Origin: an uncultured Ruminococcus sp.
GTDB taxonomy: Bacteria; Bacillota; Clostridia; Oscillospirales; Ruminococcaceae
Length of the DNA stretch: 64,000 nucleotides
Direction: 5' to 3'
NCBI GenBank assembly: GCA_900541495.1
Contig: UQKC01000005.1
Location: 1-64,000, forward strand
Part shown: positions 33,659 to 42,864 of the stretch, piece by piece
Layout: every line of letters starts with the position of its first letter
Numbering within the stretch: position 1 is the stretch's first letter
Notes under the pieces: model-generated
Database searches by the model: none
What the model was told of the DNA's origin: nothing
Seen by the model: the letters and a program-made list of their open reading frames with translations, nothing else
Translations under genes and position numbers: made by a program

Positions 33659-36037
33659 ATGTCAGTCAAAGATGAGTTTATCAGCGCAAGAAAAAACGCT
33701 TTGGAGAAGTATTTCGCCAAGCTTAACGATATGCAGAAAAAAGCCGTTTTCACGACCGAAGGACCTGTTCTTATCTTAGCAGGCGCAGGAAGCGGAAAAA
33801 CTTCCGTGCTTGTCAACAGAATTGCGAATATGGTGAATTTCGGCTCGGCTTATTCCGATATGAACGTGCCTGCTTCGGCAAACGAGGACGATGTGACTTT
33901 CCTCGAATCCTATAACGGCGAAAAGGACGAGGAAACTGTCCAGCGCCTTAAAGAAATTGCTGCCGTTAACCCCGTTGACCCGTGGAAGATAATGGCTATC
34001 ACCTTTACGAACAAAGCCGCAGGCGAGCTTAAGGAACGACTTGAAACAATGCTCGGCACGAACGCCGAAAACATCACAGCCGCAACTTTCCACTCAGTCT
34101 GCGTGAGAATTTTAAGACGTGAGATAGAGCGCATCGGCTACGGTCACGACTTCGCTATCTATGACAGCGACGACAGCCTTCGTCTGCTCAAATCCTGTTA
34201 CGAAGCGCTCGATATGTCCGATAAAATTTTCAACCCGAAAGCCGTTATCGCCGCAATCTCCCACGCCAAAGACAACCTTCTCACCCCTGAACTCTACGCA
34301 GAGCAGACGGCCGGAGATTACTATAAAATAGGTATATCAAAGCTCTACACAGCTTACCAGAAAAAACTCGTTGCAGCGAACGCAGTCGATTTTGACGATA
34401 TAATCTGCCTTACCGTTCGTCTTTTCACAGAGTGCAGCGATGTTCTTGACCATTACAGCAACCGCTATCGCTACATAATGGTGGATGAGTATCAGGACAC
34501 GAACTATGCACAGCTTCGCCTTGTAACGCTTCTTTCGGAAAAGTTCGGAAATATCTGCGTTGTTGGCGACGATGACCAGTCTATCTATAAATTCCGCGGC
34601 GCAACTATCGAAAATATTCTTAAATTTGAGGAACAGTTCGGCGGCGCAGTTGTAATTCGACTTGAACAGAACTACCGCTCAACTCAGAATATCCTCAATG
34701 CCGCAAACGCCGTTATCGCAAATAACAGCAGCCGAAATGACAAGAAGCTTTGGACAGATGTCGGCGACGGCGACAAAATAACCCTCTTCAAAGCCATAGA
34801 CGAACACGGCGAGGCAAGCTTTGTCGCAAACACTATTTCAGAGCAGAACAAGGACGGCAAGGAGTTCCGCGACTTCGCAGTTCTCTACCGTACAAATGCC
34901 CAGTCGAACGTACTTGAACGTGAATTTACACTCAAAGGTATCCCGTACCGCGTTATCGGCGGTCTGCGATTCTATGACCGCAAGGAAATCCGCGATATGA
35001 TCGCGTACCTCTCCGTAATAAATAATAGTATGGATATGCTCCGCTTCAAGCGAATTATCAACGAGCCAAAGCGCAGCATCGGCGACGCGACCGTTTCAAT
35101 GATTGAGCAGATCTCCGACGACCTCGGAATTTCACCTATAACCATTATGCAGGACGTTGAGCAGTATCCAATGCTCGGCAAAAAGGTCGCTCCGCTTAAA
35201 AAAGCAGCCGCAATGTTTGAACGCCTTGCTGAATTCGCCGCAAATGAACCTCTCGATGAACTCGTTGACGAAGTTCTCGATGTCACAGGCTACGGCAACT
35301 ATATGCGTTCGCTCGGCGAAGAGGGAATAGGCAAGCTTGAAAATATTGCCGAACTCAAATCCAATATCCAAAATTATATCAACAGCAAGACCGAGGACGA
35401 AGAACCGTCACTTTCCGAGTTCCTCGAGGAAATCTCACTCTTCACCGATGCCGACAGAATGGACACCACGACCGATGCCGTGAACCTTATGACTATCCAT
35501 TCCGCAAAGGGACTCGAATTTGACACAGTCTTTATCGTTGGCGTGGAAGAGGGCATCTTCCCGAGCAAGAGAAGTATGGACACCGTTGAAGACCTCGAAG
35601 AAGAGCGCCGCCTTGCTTATGTTGCAATAACCCGTGCAAAGCGCAAGCTCTATATCTCACACGCCGTAAGACGAATGATGTACGGTTCAACAACGATGAA
35701 TACTATCTCGCGCTTTGTCAAGGAAATTCCTGCCGAGTATGTCGAAAGGATAGACAGCACCGCCAATAACCACGACGAGGAAACCGAAGACGACAGCTTC
35801 ATCGTAGCTGCTCCGACCTATGACTTAAAGAGCCAGATCGTAAATCAGCAGCTCAAAAAAGCACAGAAAAGCGATGCCGACTACAGCGTAGGCGAAAGAG
35901 TAGCGCATAATATGTTCGGCGAGGGAACAATTATCTCGGTAAAGAAAATGTCCAACGATGCAATGCTCGAAATTGCCTTTGATAAGGTTGGAACAAAGAA
36001 GATAATGGCAAACTTCGCAAGACTGAAGAAGCTTTAA
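33659..36037 (+). CDS. pcrA: ATP-dependent DNA helicase, PcrA/UvrD type
   Basis: A 792-residue superfamily 1A helicase. Walker A LAGAGSGKTSVL, ITFTNKAAGELKERL, MVDEYQDTN, VGDDDQSIYKFRGA, NYRSTQNIL and TIHSAKGLEFDTVFI are all present, and the C-terminus ends with the Tudor-like GERVAHNMFGEGTIISV region of PcrA. Compared with Bacillus PcrA, about 45 extra residues lie between the Walker A helix and motif Ia (residues about 58-105, Asp/Glu-rich). The enzyme unwinds DNA in repair and strips RecA. CGGAGGA precedes the ATG. It is monocistronic. Confidence 0.93.
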   Translation: MSVKDEFISARKNALEKYFAKLNDMQKKAVFTTEGPVLILAGAGSGKTSVLVNRIANMVNFGSAYSDMNVPASANEDDVTFLESYNGEKDEETVQRLKEIAAVNPVDPWKIMAITFTNKAAGELKERLETMLGTNAENITAATFHSVCVRILRREIERIGYGHDFAIYDSDDSLRLLKSCYEALDMSDKIFNPKAVIAAISHAKDNLLTPELYAEQTAGDYYKIGISKLYTAYQKKLVAANAVDFDDIICLTVRLFTECSDVLDHYSNRYRYIMVDEYQDTNYAQLRLVTLLSEKFGNICVVGDDDQSIYKFRGATIENILKFEEQFGGAVVIRLEQNYRSTQNILNAANAVIANNSSRNDKKLWTDVGDGDKITLFKAIDEHGEASFVANTISEQNKDGKEFRDFAVLYRTNAQSNVLEREFTLKGIPYRVIGGLRFYDRKEIRDMIAYLSVINNSMDMLRFKRIINEPKRSIGDATVSMIEQISDDLGISPITIMQDVEQYPMLGKKVAPLKKAAAMFERLAEFAANEPLDELVDEVLDVTGYGNYMRSLGEEGIGKLENIAELKSNIQNYINSKTEDEEPSLSEFLEEISLFTDADRMDTTTDAVNLMTIHSAKGLEFDTVFIVGVEEGIFPSKRSMDTVEDLEEERRLAYVAITRAKRKLYISHAVRRMMYGSTTMNTISRFVKEIPAEYVERIDSTANNHDEETEDDSFIVAAPTYDLKSQIVNQQLKKAQKSDADYSVGERVAHNMFGEGTIISVKKMSNDAMLEIAFDKVGTKKIMANFARLKKL

Positions 36038-36050
36038 AAAACGCAAAAAA

Positions 36051-36091
36051 GCGATACACGGGATATTCTCTCGTGTATCGCATTTTTTATG
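36051..36091 (+). terminator. Terminator after pcrA
   Basis: GCGATACACG (36051-36060) pairs with CGTGTATCGC (36072-36081), then ATTTTTTAT. Confidence 0.85.
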
Positions 36092-36100
36092 ATATAAAAT

Positions 36101-36134
36101 TGGTGCAGTCAGCAATGCGAATTGTGACTGCACC
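36101..36134 (-). terminator. Terminator of the shikimate operon
   Basis: GGTGCAGTCA and TGACTGCACC arms (within 36101-36134) with AATTTTATAT following on the minus strand. It lies 49 bases past the DUF4364 gene stop. Confidence 0.65.
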
Positions 36135-36182
36135 ATATATTATTTCTATTGAGAACAGTGAAATAAAATTCCGCATTCCGAA

Positions 36183-36737
36183 TTAACCCCTAAACTCTTC
36201 TTCCTTATTTTCCAGCAAAAATCCTATAACATTTGTATAGAAAAGTTCGGGATTAAGGTGTATCTTTTCCTTTATCATCTCAGCCTGGTCGCGGTCGGGG
36301 GCATAGATAGAAAAGTGCATAAGCTCCAGCTCATCGCCGCCTATTGTACAATCGACGTTATATCCCGTTGCGGTTTCTGTAATGTCGATTTTCGCTTCCT
36401 TGTCACGCTTCTGCGCCGAGAAAAATGCGAACGCCGATTTCAGCAGCCGCTTGCGGAAGTGGTAGGGGACATAATCGTTATAACATTCCGCACTTTGTCT
36501 GCCTTTTTCTTCAAGTTGGAAAAAGTTTTCGTCGTTTTCCTCAAATTTTGTTACCGCACCGCTTTTCAGCAGCTCATCGATAGCTTGGTTGTAGTGAAAA
36601 TAGTTCACGGCTTCGCTTTTCATAACTATTTCGTAAAGCTCTTGTTCGGAGATCGGTTTTTCTATCTCGTCGAGGAGATAGCAGACTGCGATCTTTACCG
36701 AGTGGAGCGTGGAAATTTCTGTTTTGAAATCCTGCAA
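36183..36737 (-). CDS. DUF4364 family protein
   Basis: A 184-residue cytosolic protein of the DUF4364 family. The first 85 residues look like a winged-helix domain (HSVKIAVCYLLDEIEKPISEQELYEIVM, then NQAIDELLKSGAVTKF), so a DNA-binding or regulatory role is possible though untested. The C-terminal half is an alpha/beta region. It begins 18 bases after aroC and probably shares its transcript. GGGGAG lies upstream of the ATG. Confidence 0.75.
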   Translation of the reverse strand: MQDFKTEISTLHSVKIAVCYLLDEIEKPISEQELYEIVMKSEAVNYFHYNQAIDELLKSGAVTKFEENDENFFQLEEKGRQSAECYNDYVPYHFRKRLLKSAFAFFSAQKRDKEAKIDITETATGYNVDCTIGGDELELMHFSIYAPDRDQAEMIKEKIHLNPELFYTNVIGFLLENKEEEFRG

Positions 36738-36755
36738 GATCAGAACTCCCCTTTA

Positions 36756-37850
36756 TCAGAAGTTTGGATAATCGAGCATATGCGAAAGTATCGCGATATT
36801 CGCTGCCGCTTCAACGCAGGGGACAGCTCTCGGTACAACGCAGGGGTCATGTCTGCCCTTTATCTCGATAACTCCGTTCGTGAGATTGCCGTAGTCGATA
36901 GTCTGCTGCGGCTGTGCAATGGACGGTGTAGGCTTGAACGCAACTCGGAAGATGATAGGCATACCCGAGGAGATACCGCCGAGGATACCACCGTGGTTGT
37001 TGGTCTTTGTAAGAACGTGACCGACTTCATTCACATAAAATTCGTCGTTGTTCTGACTGCCAAGCATTGTTGCAACTTGGAAGCCTGCGCCGAATTCGAT
37101 TCCCTTGACCGCAGGAATACCGAAAACGATCTGCGCGATGCTGTTTTCGAGTCCCTCAAAAATTGGCGAACCAACGCCTGCGGGAACATTCGTTACCGCA
37201 CATTCAACGATACCGCCGAGGCTGTCGAGCGAACGGCGCGCAAGGTCGATGTCATCATACATAGCCTGACCCTTTTTGTCGCTTATAGTTGGGAACTTTT
37301 TGTGGCGAAGTGCGATTATCTGTTCACGCGAAATTTCAAGCGGATTGAACTTCGTGTCCTTGATATTGTGTATCTGTGCGATGTGAGTACCCGTGTAAAT
37401 TCCGCGGCGTTCAAGAATCTGACCGCAAACTGCGCCTGCAAAGCAGAGCGGAGCGGTAAGTCTGCCCGAGAAGTGTCCGCCGCCGCGAACATCGTTGAAG
37501 CCCTTATAGCGTAGAGCACCCGTGTAGTCAGCGTGTCCCGGACGTGCAAGCTTTGAGATGTTGCCATAGTCCTGCGAGTGCTGGTCGGTGTTGTTTATGA
37601 AAGCTGCAAGGGGAGTACCCGTTGTGTAGCCGTTGTGAACGCCCGACATAATGTTCGGGAGGTCTTTTTCGCTTCTCTGCGTGGAGGTTGCGTCCTTTTT
37701 AGGCGCACGTCTTGCCATAAAGTTGCGAAGCTCTTCGAGGTCGATATGCTCTCCGGGAGGAAGATTATCGATAACAACGCCGATTGCAGGGCCGTGCGAT
37801 TCGCCGAATATCGAAACTGTTATATTGTGATTCCAAAAAGATGACATCAT
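36756..37850 (-). CDS. aroC: Chorismate synthase
   Basis: A 364-residue FMN-dependent enzyme that makes chorismate from EPSP. FGESHGPAIGVVIDNLPPG, GHADYTGALRYKGFNDVRGGGHFSGRLTA and the C-terminal KGRHDPCVVPRAVPCVEA are conserved signatures. The ATG at 37850 is chosen because AAAGGA lies seven bases upstream; an open stretch further upstream overlaps aroA. Length is normal. Confidence 0.95.
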   Translation of the reverse strand: MMSSFWNHNITVSIFGESHGPAIGVVIDNLPPGEHIDLEELRNFMARRAPKKDATSTQRSEKDLPNIMSGVHNGYTTGTPLAAFINNTDQHSQDYGNISKLARPGHADYTGALRYKGFNDVRGGGHFSGRLTAPLCFAGAVCGQILERRGIYTGTHIAQIHNIKDTKFNPLEISREQIIALRHKKFPTISDKKGQAMYDDIDLARRSLDSLGGIVECAVTNVPAGVGSPIFEGLENSIAQIVFGIPAVKGIEFGAGFQVATMLGSQNNDEFYVNEVGHVLTKTNNHGGILGGISSGMPIIFRVAFKPTPSIAQPQQTIDYGNLTNGVIEIKGRHDPCVVPRAVPCVEAAANIAILSHMLDYPNF

Positions 37851-37869
37851 TTTCAGTCCTTTCTTACCA

Positions 37870-39123
37870 TTAAAGGTCAGTGCTAATTTTTCCGCCAAGC
37901 TTTTTAAAATCCTGCCAGAAATCGGGGTAGCTCTTTGAAACAGCCTGCGCATCGGTTATTGTTATATCTCCGTCTGCCTTTGTCGAAGCAACAGCCGAAG
38001 CCATAACGATACGATGATCGTTGCAGCCGTCGATTATTCCGCCCGTGAAAGAACGAACGGGGTGTATTTCAAGGAAATCATCGCCGTAAACGACGTTTCC
38101 TCCGATAGCATTTATTGCGTCTGCGATCGCTTTGAGTCTGTCGCTTTCCTTTATTTTAAGGCGCTTTGCGTTAACTATCCTGCTCACATCTTTGGTGAAG
38201 CAGCCGAACACCGTCAGTATCGGAACAAGATCGGGAATATCGGAAACATCGACCGTGAAAGGCTCATATTCGCCGCAGCCGACCTTGCCGTAACCCGACT
38301 TTTCGAGAATTTCGCATATCTGCTTGTCGCCCTGAACGGAAGCTTCGTTGAGATTTCCTATCTCTATTTCCGAGCCGAGCGCATTTGCAACATAATAGAA
38401 CGCAGCCTGCGAGTAGTCGCCCTCAACTGCGCAGTCGGCAGCCTTGTAACGCTGATTTCCCTTTATATTGTAGACGGGGAAGCCCGCGTCCGAAACGCTT
38501 TCATCGACCTCAACGCCGAAAACTTTCAGCGCAGCTATCGTCATATCAGCATAAGGCTTCGATTCAAGCTTTGAGGTGAGGATTATCCTGCTGTCCTCGG
38601 TGCAAAGCGGCAAAGCGAACAGCAGTCCCGTGATGAATTGCGATGAAACATCGCCCTCAATGTGAAAATCACCGCCGCAAAGCTTTCCGCTCATCGTGAA
38701 CGGCATAACTCCGTCCGTGTGAACGAAGCTCACGCCTTTCTGTGAAAGTTCGCGCTTGTATGGAGTTATCGGTCGGGTCGGGAGCTTTCCGCTGCCCGAA
38801 AATTCCGTGTCACAGCCGAGCGCAGCCGCAACGGGAATGATGAAGCGAAGCGTTGAGCCACTCTCACGGCAGTTGATCTTAGCCGAGGAAGAGGGGACAC
38901 CGATACCTTTTATGGTGTAAACATTTCCGTCATTGACGATCTTCGCTCCGAGCGCTGTCATAGCGTCAACAGTTGCGTCAATGTCCTCGGAGGGGTTCAC
39001 AGCGCTGACCTCGGAAACGCCGTCAGCGAGTGAAGCAGCGATTATCATTCTGTGGGAAAAGCTTTTGGAGGACGGAGCGCTTGTCCTGCCGATAAGTCCC
39101 GACGGTGTTATAGTAACGTTCAT
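37870..39123 (-). CDS. aroA: EPSP synthase
   Basis: A 417-residue 3-phosphoshikimate 1-carboxyvinyltransferase. SAPSSKSFSHRMIIAASLADG, the GSGKLPTRPITPY segment, VSSQFITGLLFALP, and the late KIKESDRLKAIADAI and DGCNDHRIVMASAV are present. It adds enolpyruvate to shikimate 3-phosphate. It lies 11 bases after aroB. A shikimate kinase gene is not in this operon. Confidence 0.94.
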   Translation of the reverse strand: MNVTITPSGLIGRTSAPSSKSFSHRMIIAASLADGVSEVSAVNPSEDIDATVDAMTALGAKIVNDGNVYTIKGIGVPSSSAKINCRESGSTLRFIIPVAAALGCDTEFSGSGKLPTRPITPYKRELSQKGVSFVHTDGVMPFTMSGKLCGGDFHIEGDVSSQFITGLLFALPLCTEDSRIILTSKLESKPYADMTIAALKVFGVEVDESVSDAGFPVYNIKGNQRYKAADCAVEGDYSQAAFYYVANALGSEIEIGNLNEASVQGDKQICEILEKSGYGKVGCGEYEPFTVDVSDIPDLVPILTVFGCFTKDVSRIVNAKRLKIKESDRLKAIADAINAIGGNVVYGDDFLEIHPVRSFTGGIIDGCNDHRIVMASAVASTKADGDITITDAQAVSKSYPDFWQDFKKLGGKISTDL

Positions 39124-39134
39124 ATTTTCTCCTG

Positions 39135-40199
39135 TTATTTTTCAAGGAATTCAAGGAATTTTTCAACGGGCATCTTTACAGCAGACGATTTTCCGACTTC
39201 ACTGCAAATAATGATGCTTATGCTGCCGCTTTCGCGCTTTTTATCGTTAAGGCAAGCACCGCCGAGTTCGTGCTCGGCAGGCTCAACTTCAACATTCAGC
39301 TTGTAGCGTTCAAGGCAGGCGATAAGACGGTCGGTAAGACCCTTTTCAGCCATATCCTGCTTCTCGGCAAGCCTTGTTATCATTCTCATTCCGACAGCAA
39401 CAGCCTTGCCGTGAGTGATACCCGTGTAATTATAGTATTGCTCGATAGAGTGCGCAAGCGTGTGACCGAAGTTGAGGAGCATACGCTCGCCCTTGTCGAA
39501 TTCATCGGCTTCAACAACATCGCGCTTTATCGAAACGCACTGCTCGATGACATTCTCGGAAATTTCTCTGATATTGTCAAGCGTTCTTGTTTCAAGCAGC
39601 TCGAAAAGCGGAGCAGACTTTATCATTCCGTATTTTACGACTTCGCCCATTCCGTCAATGAGGAATTCCTCGGGGAGCGTGTCAAGCGTAGCCGTGTCGC
39701 AGATAACGAGCTTAGGCTGCTTGAATGCGCCGACGAGATTTTTTCCCTCGGGCAGGTCGATAGCCGTCTTTCCGCCGACCGATGAATCCACCTGTGCAAG
39801 CAGGGTAGTCGGTATCTGTACGAAGTCAAGACCTCTCAGAAATGTAGCCGCAGCATAGCCCGTTATGTCGCCGACAACACCTCCGCCGAGCGCAACAAGA
39901 GCGTCCGTGCGTGAGATGTGCTTTTCACATAAAAAGCTGTAAATGTTGAGCAGTGTAGCCGTGCATTTGGAAGCTTCACCGTGCGGAAATACGAATTTAT
40001 ATACCTCAAAGCCGCTTTTTTCAAGGCTTTTTACGACTTTTTCACCGAAAAGCGCATCGACCGTATCATCGGTTATGACCGCAAATTTCTGCGCCTTTGT
40101 GACAGCCTTGATGTATTCACCGCAGCCGTCAAGCATATCTTTTCCGACAATGACTTCATAATTTATCGAAGCTTTTACGGGTATTCTTGTGTATTCCAT
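39135..40199 (-). CDS. aroB: 3-dehydroquinate synthase
   Basis: A 354-residue NAD- and zinc-dependent cyclase. HGEASKCTATLLNIYSFL, ALGGGVVGDITGYAAATFLRGL, PTTLLAQVDSSVGGKTAIDLPEGKNLVGAF and NFGHTLAHSIEQYY carry the substrate and metal ligands. The ATG at 40199 is taken because homologues begin there (MEYTRIPV) and GGCGG is seven bases upstream. A second ATG at 40223 would add eight residues but its AAGGAG is 16 bases away. Start uncertain. Confidence 0.92.
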   Translation of the reverse strand: MEYTRIPVKASINYEVIVGKDMLDGCGEYIKAVTKAQKFAVITDDTVDALFGEKVVKSLEKSGFEVYKFVFPHGEASKCTATLLNIYSFLCEKHISRTDALVALGGGVVGDITGYAAATFLRGLDFVQIPTTLLAQVDSSVGGKTAIDLPEGKNLVGAFKQPKLVICDTATLDTLPEEFLIDGMGEVVKYGMIKSAPLFELLETRTLDNIREISENVIEQCVSIKRDVVEADEFDKGERMLLNFGHTLAHSIEQYYNYTGITHGKAVAVGMRMITRLAEKQDMAEKGLTDRLIACLERYKLNVEVEPAEHELGGACLNDKKRESGSISIIICSEVGKSSAVKMPVEKFLEFLEK

Positions 40200-40259
40200 T
40201 GATAAACCGCCGTTTTCCGACATTTTTTAGGAAAACGTACTCCTTTCCGATGAAATTTT

Positions 40260-41273
40260 TTAGCCGATAGTTCTTCCGAGATAGCCGCAAAGACCGCTGA
40301 TCTTCTTCATTGTTTCCTTGAACATATCAGGTGTGAGCTGCTGACCACCGTCGGAAAGTGCAGCCTTAGGATTGCAGTGAACTTCGATCTCGAGAGCATC
40401 TGTGCCTGCAACAACAGCGGCAAGAGCCATAGGATCGATAAGTGAGATCATACCTGTTGCATGTGAAGGGTCAGCACAAACGGGGAGATGTGACTTCTGC
40501 TTGAGAAGCGGAATAGCGGAAACATCGAAGGTGTTTCTTGTCATTGTTTCAAATGTGCGGATTCCGCGCTCGCAAAGGATAACGTTCGGGTTGCCCTCGG
40601 ACATTATGTATTCTGCGGACATAAGTGTTTCTTCGAGCGTGTTTGCAAGACCTCTCTTAAGAAGAATAGGCTTTGTTGTCTTGCCGAGAGCCTTAAGAAG
40701 CTCAAAGTTCTGCATATTTCTTGCGCCGACCTGAATAACATCGATCTCGTCAAAGAGAGGAAGATCGGACTGGCTCATAATTTCGGTAACGATAGGAAGT
40801 CCCGTTTCAGCCTTAGCTTTGAGAAGAAGCTTGATGCCCTCTTCACGAAGACCCTGGAAAGAGTAAGGGGACGTTCTCGGCTTGAATGCACCGCCGCGGA
40901 GCATTGTTGCGCCGGCTTCCTTTACAGCGTGAGCGGTAGTGAGTATCTGCTCCTCTGTTTCAACAGAGCAAGGACCTGCGATGACCTGAAGAGAACCATC
41001 GCCGATCTTTCTGCCGCCTGCTTCGATAACAGTATCATCGGGGTGGAACTTGCGGTTAGCCTTTTTGTAAGGCTCCTGTACACGCTTGATCTCTTCTATG
41101 CAGTCCTGAGCATAAAGGTTGTGCATATCAACTGCGGAAGTATCACCGATAAGACCGATGATGTGCTGACTTGCGCCCTGAATGTGGTTGGTCTTCAATC
41201 CCTGTTCTTTGAGAAGCTCATCCAGCTTTTCAACGGATTCGGGTGAAGCGTTGTTCTTAAGAATGATGATCAT
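40260..41273 (-). CDS. aroF: DAHP synthase, type I beta with N-terminal regulatory domain
   Basis: A 337-residue 3-deoxy-7-phosphoheptulonate synthase, the entry to aromatic synthesis. Residues 1-70 form the ferredoxin-like domain (MIIILKNNASPESVEKL) that mediates feedback control in Thermotoga-type enzymes. The barrel carries AGPCSVET, GGAFKPRTSPYSFQGL, ARNMQNFELL and CADPSHATG. First gene of the aro operon on the minus strand. GGAG precedes the ATG. A TATAAT at 41316-41311 lacks a good -35, so the promoter is unclear, and read-through from the LRR gene is possible. Confidence 0.94.
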   Translation of the reverse strand: MIIILKNNASPESVEKLDELLKEQGLKTNHIQGASQHIIGLIGDTSAVDMHNLYAQDCIEEIKRVQEPYKKANRKFHPDDTVIEAGGRKIGDGSLQVIAGPCSVETEEQILTTAHAVKEAGATMLRGGAFKPRTSPYSFQGLREEGIKLLLKAKAETGLPIVTEIMSQSDLPLFDEIDVIQVGARNMQNFELLKALGKTTKPILLKRGLANTLEETLMSAEYIMSEGNPNVILCERGIRTFETMTRNTFDVSAIPLLKQKSHLPVCADPSHATGMISLIDPMALAAVVAGTDALEIEVHCNPKAALSDGGQQLTPDMFKETMKKISGLCGYLGRTIG

Positions 41274-41352
41274 TTTCTTTTCTCCTTAATTCCTTAATAT
41301 ATAAATTTAAATTATATACTTTTTTGCGGCAAAACGGTGGAAATCCACGCAC

Positions 41353-42369
41353 TTAATATACGAATGTGCAGTCGGGGAGCTGCTCCGCAAGATAATCCAT
41401 ATCCTCCGCAGGAATATCAAGACCCTGCATATAAAGCTTTTTCAGCATTATGAGCGAAGCCGCAGGACGGATATTCGTTATCGGATTGTTGCTTATTTTC
41501 AGCCATTGGAGCGAAGTCAGCGACATAAGCGGCTCAATAGAACCGATGCTGTTGTTTTCGAGATAAAGTTCGTTAAGGTCACCCATAGTCGTCAGCGGAG
41601 TGATATCGGAAATATCATTGTTCTGCAAATGAAGTCCGATCATTTTGTCCATTCCGCTCAAAGCGGTTATACTATTAATATTGTTATCGTTAAGGCGAAG
41701 AAGTTCAAGCTGCCTTAAATTCGTCAGCGGCGAAATATCACTAACATGGTTGTCGGAAATATCAAGTGCTTTAAGATGAACAAGTCCGTCAAGAGAGGAG
41801 ATGTCGCTGATGTTATTCGAGCGAAGATAAAGGCTTTCCAGTCCGACAAGTCCGGCAAGAGGCGAAAGATCTTCGACCTTGTTCTTGAAAAGCGAAAGAT
41901 TTTTCAGCTCGGTCAAGCCTTTGAGCGGCGAAAGATCGGTAATGTTGTTCTGATATATCTGAAGCTCGGTCAGATTTACCATATATTTGAGCTCAACAAT
42001 ATCCTCATCGTTCAAGTCCATATTGCTCAAAGTGAGCGAGGTAAGCTCAGTGCTGTATTCCTTGTCTTTTATAATAATAGTAGCAGGAAGCTTAGCCATT
42101 ACCTTTTCTTTTTCGGCAACAGCTTCGCTCACCGCAGGATTATCCTTTCCGTTGAGGTAATCCTCCTTGTTTTTTATCTTTATATCGGGGACAGTTTCCG
42201 CTTTGAGCGAAGAAACATCATGTTCCAGCGATTCTATCTGCGATTGAAGCTCGGAAACATCGGGCTGAGGCTCTTCATCAGCCTTGTTCAGAAATGGCAG
42301 TGAGCAGGAGCAAAGCGATAAAGCCATTGCAAAGCAGGAAATAAGAGCAGCTGCTTTAGTATGCTTCAT
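41353..42369 (-). CDS. Leucine-rich repeat lipoprotein
   Basis: A 338-residue surface lipoprotein. The signal MKHTKAAALISCFAMALSL ends at a lipobox-like LCSC. A coiled-coil stretch (about 40-70, DVSELQSQIESLEHDVSSLKA) is followed by about nine 22-residue internalin-type repeats of form L-x-x-L-x-L-x-x-N-x-I-x-D-I-S-P-L (residues 120-310). Such repeats bind proteins or glycans. The ATG at 42369 is chosen for the signal peptide and GGAAAGGACG. It sits upstream of aroF on the same strand, and transcription may run through. Confidence 0.85.
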   Translation of the reverse strand: MKHTKAAALISCFAMALSLCSCSLPFLNKADEEPQPDVSELQSQIESLEHDVSSLKAETVPDIKIKNKEDYLNGKDNPAVSEAVAEKEKVMAKLPATIIIKDKEYSTELTSLTLSNMDLNDEDIVELKYMVNLTELQIYQNNITDLSPLKGLTELKNLSLFKNKVEDLSPLAGLVGLESLYLRSNNISDISSLDGLVHLKALDISDNHVSDISPLTNLRQLELLRLNDNNINSITALSGMDKMIGLHLQNNDISDITPLTTMGDLNELYLENNSIGSIEPLMSLTSLQWLKISNNPITNIRPAASLIMLKKLYMQGLDIPAEDMDYLAEQLPDCTFVY

Positions 42370-42442
42370 AAAAATCGTCCTTTCCAAAGTAAATGCATAA
42401 ACAGCGGAATTTGCTTGCGGATTTATCAAAACATTCATATCA

Positions 42443-42471
42443 ATTATATACCAAACCCGTCCCAAAGTCAA
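42443..42471 (-). promoter_or_regulatory. Promoter of LRR lipoprotein gene
   Basis: On the minus strand TTGACT (42471-42466), 17 bases, TATAAT (42448-42443). Confidence 0.78.
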
Positions 42472-42526
42472 GTGCTGACGGGAAAAAATGGGGGAAAAAG
42501 GCTTTGCAATATGTTTTATAAAAAAC

Positions 42527-42555
42527 TTGACCGCAATTATCTGCTGTGGTATAAT
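42527..42555 (+). promoter_or_regulatory. Distal promoter upstream of rplM
   Basis: TTGACC (42527-42532), 17 bases, TATAAT (42550-42555). It is followed by about 300 bases of non-coding sequence to rplM. Confidence 0.65.
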
Positions 42556-42734
42556 AAATTGTCCGCATTTTGCACAAAATAAACGTTCCAAACTCTCGAA
42601 AACCGCATAAATGCGACGAAATTCAGTAAAAATCAAAAAATGAAATGAAAATAGAGAACCGTAGAGAAAACGAGCAAAACAGAGAGATTTAGAGAGATTG
42701 AGGGATATATTTTAAAAATTCGGCAAAATGACAA

Positions 42735-42763
42735 TTGACATTGGACGCATCGCCGTGTATAAT
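42735..42763 (+). promoter_or_regulatory. Proximal promoter of rplM-rpsI
   Basis: TTGACA (42735-42740), 17 bases, TATAAT (42758-42763), both perfect. The leader is about 95 bases; an L13-type ribosomal leader could lie here but was not recognised with certainty. Confidence 0.85.
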
Positions 42764-42864
42764 AATAAACGTTGTGTCCGACGTGTATCAGAATGTAAGT
42801 GGAGTTGCCTGCATTGAATGATATCAGTTCGGCAATATCTACTAAAAATAAAAGGAGAATGACT

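Larger units (their letters stand above)
42370..42864. other. Divergent region between LRR lipoprotein gene and rplM
   Basis: This 495-base gap holds a minus-strand promoter (42443-42471), two plus-strand promoters (42527-42555 and 42735-42763) and a purine-rich stretch (about 42645-42715, with repeated GAGAGATT units). No ORF with a ribosome site was seen. Confidence 0.65.

Noticed and set aside
36258..37514. 418-codon plus-strand ORF
   Set aside because: It lies opposite aroC and the DUF4364 gene, which are strong matches; this is an antisense shadow.
41274..41352. T-box leader for the aromatic amino acid operon
   Set aside because: Only 79 bases separate the LRR stop from aroF, and no GGTGGNACCGCG motif is present.
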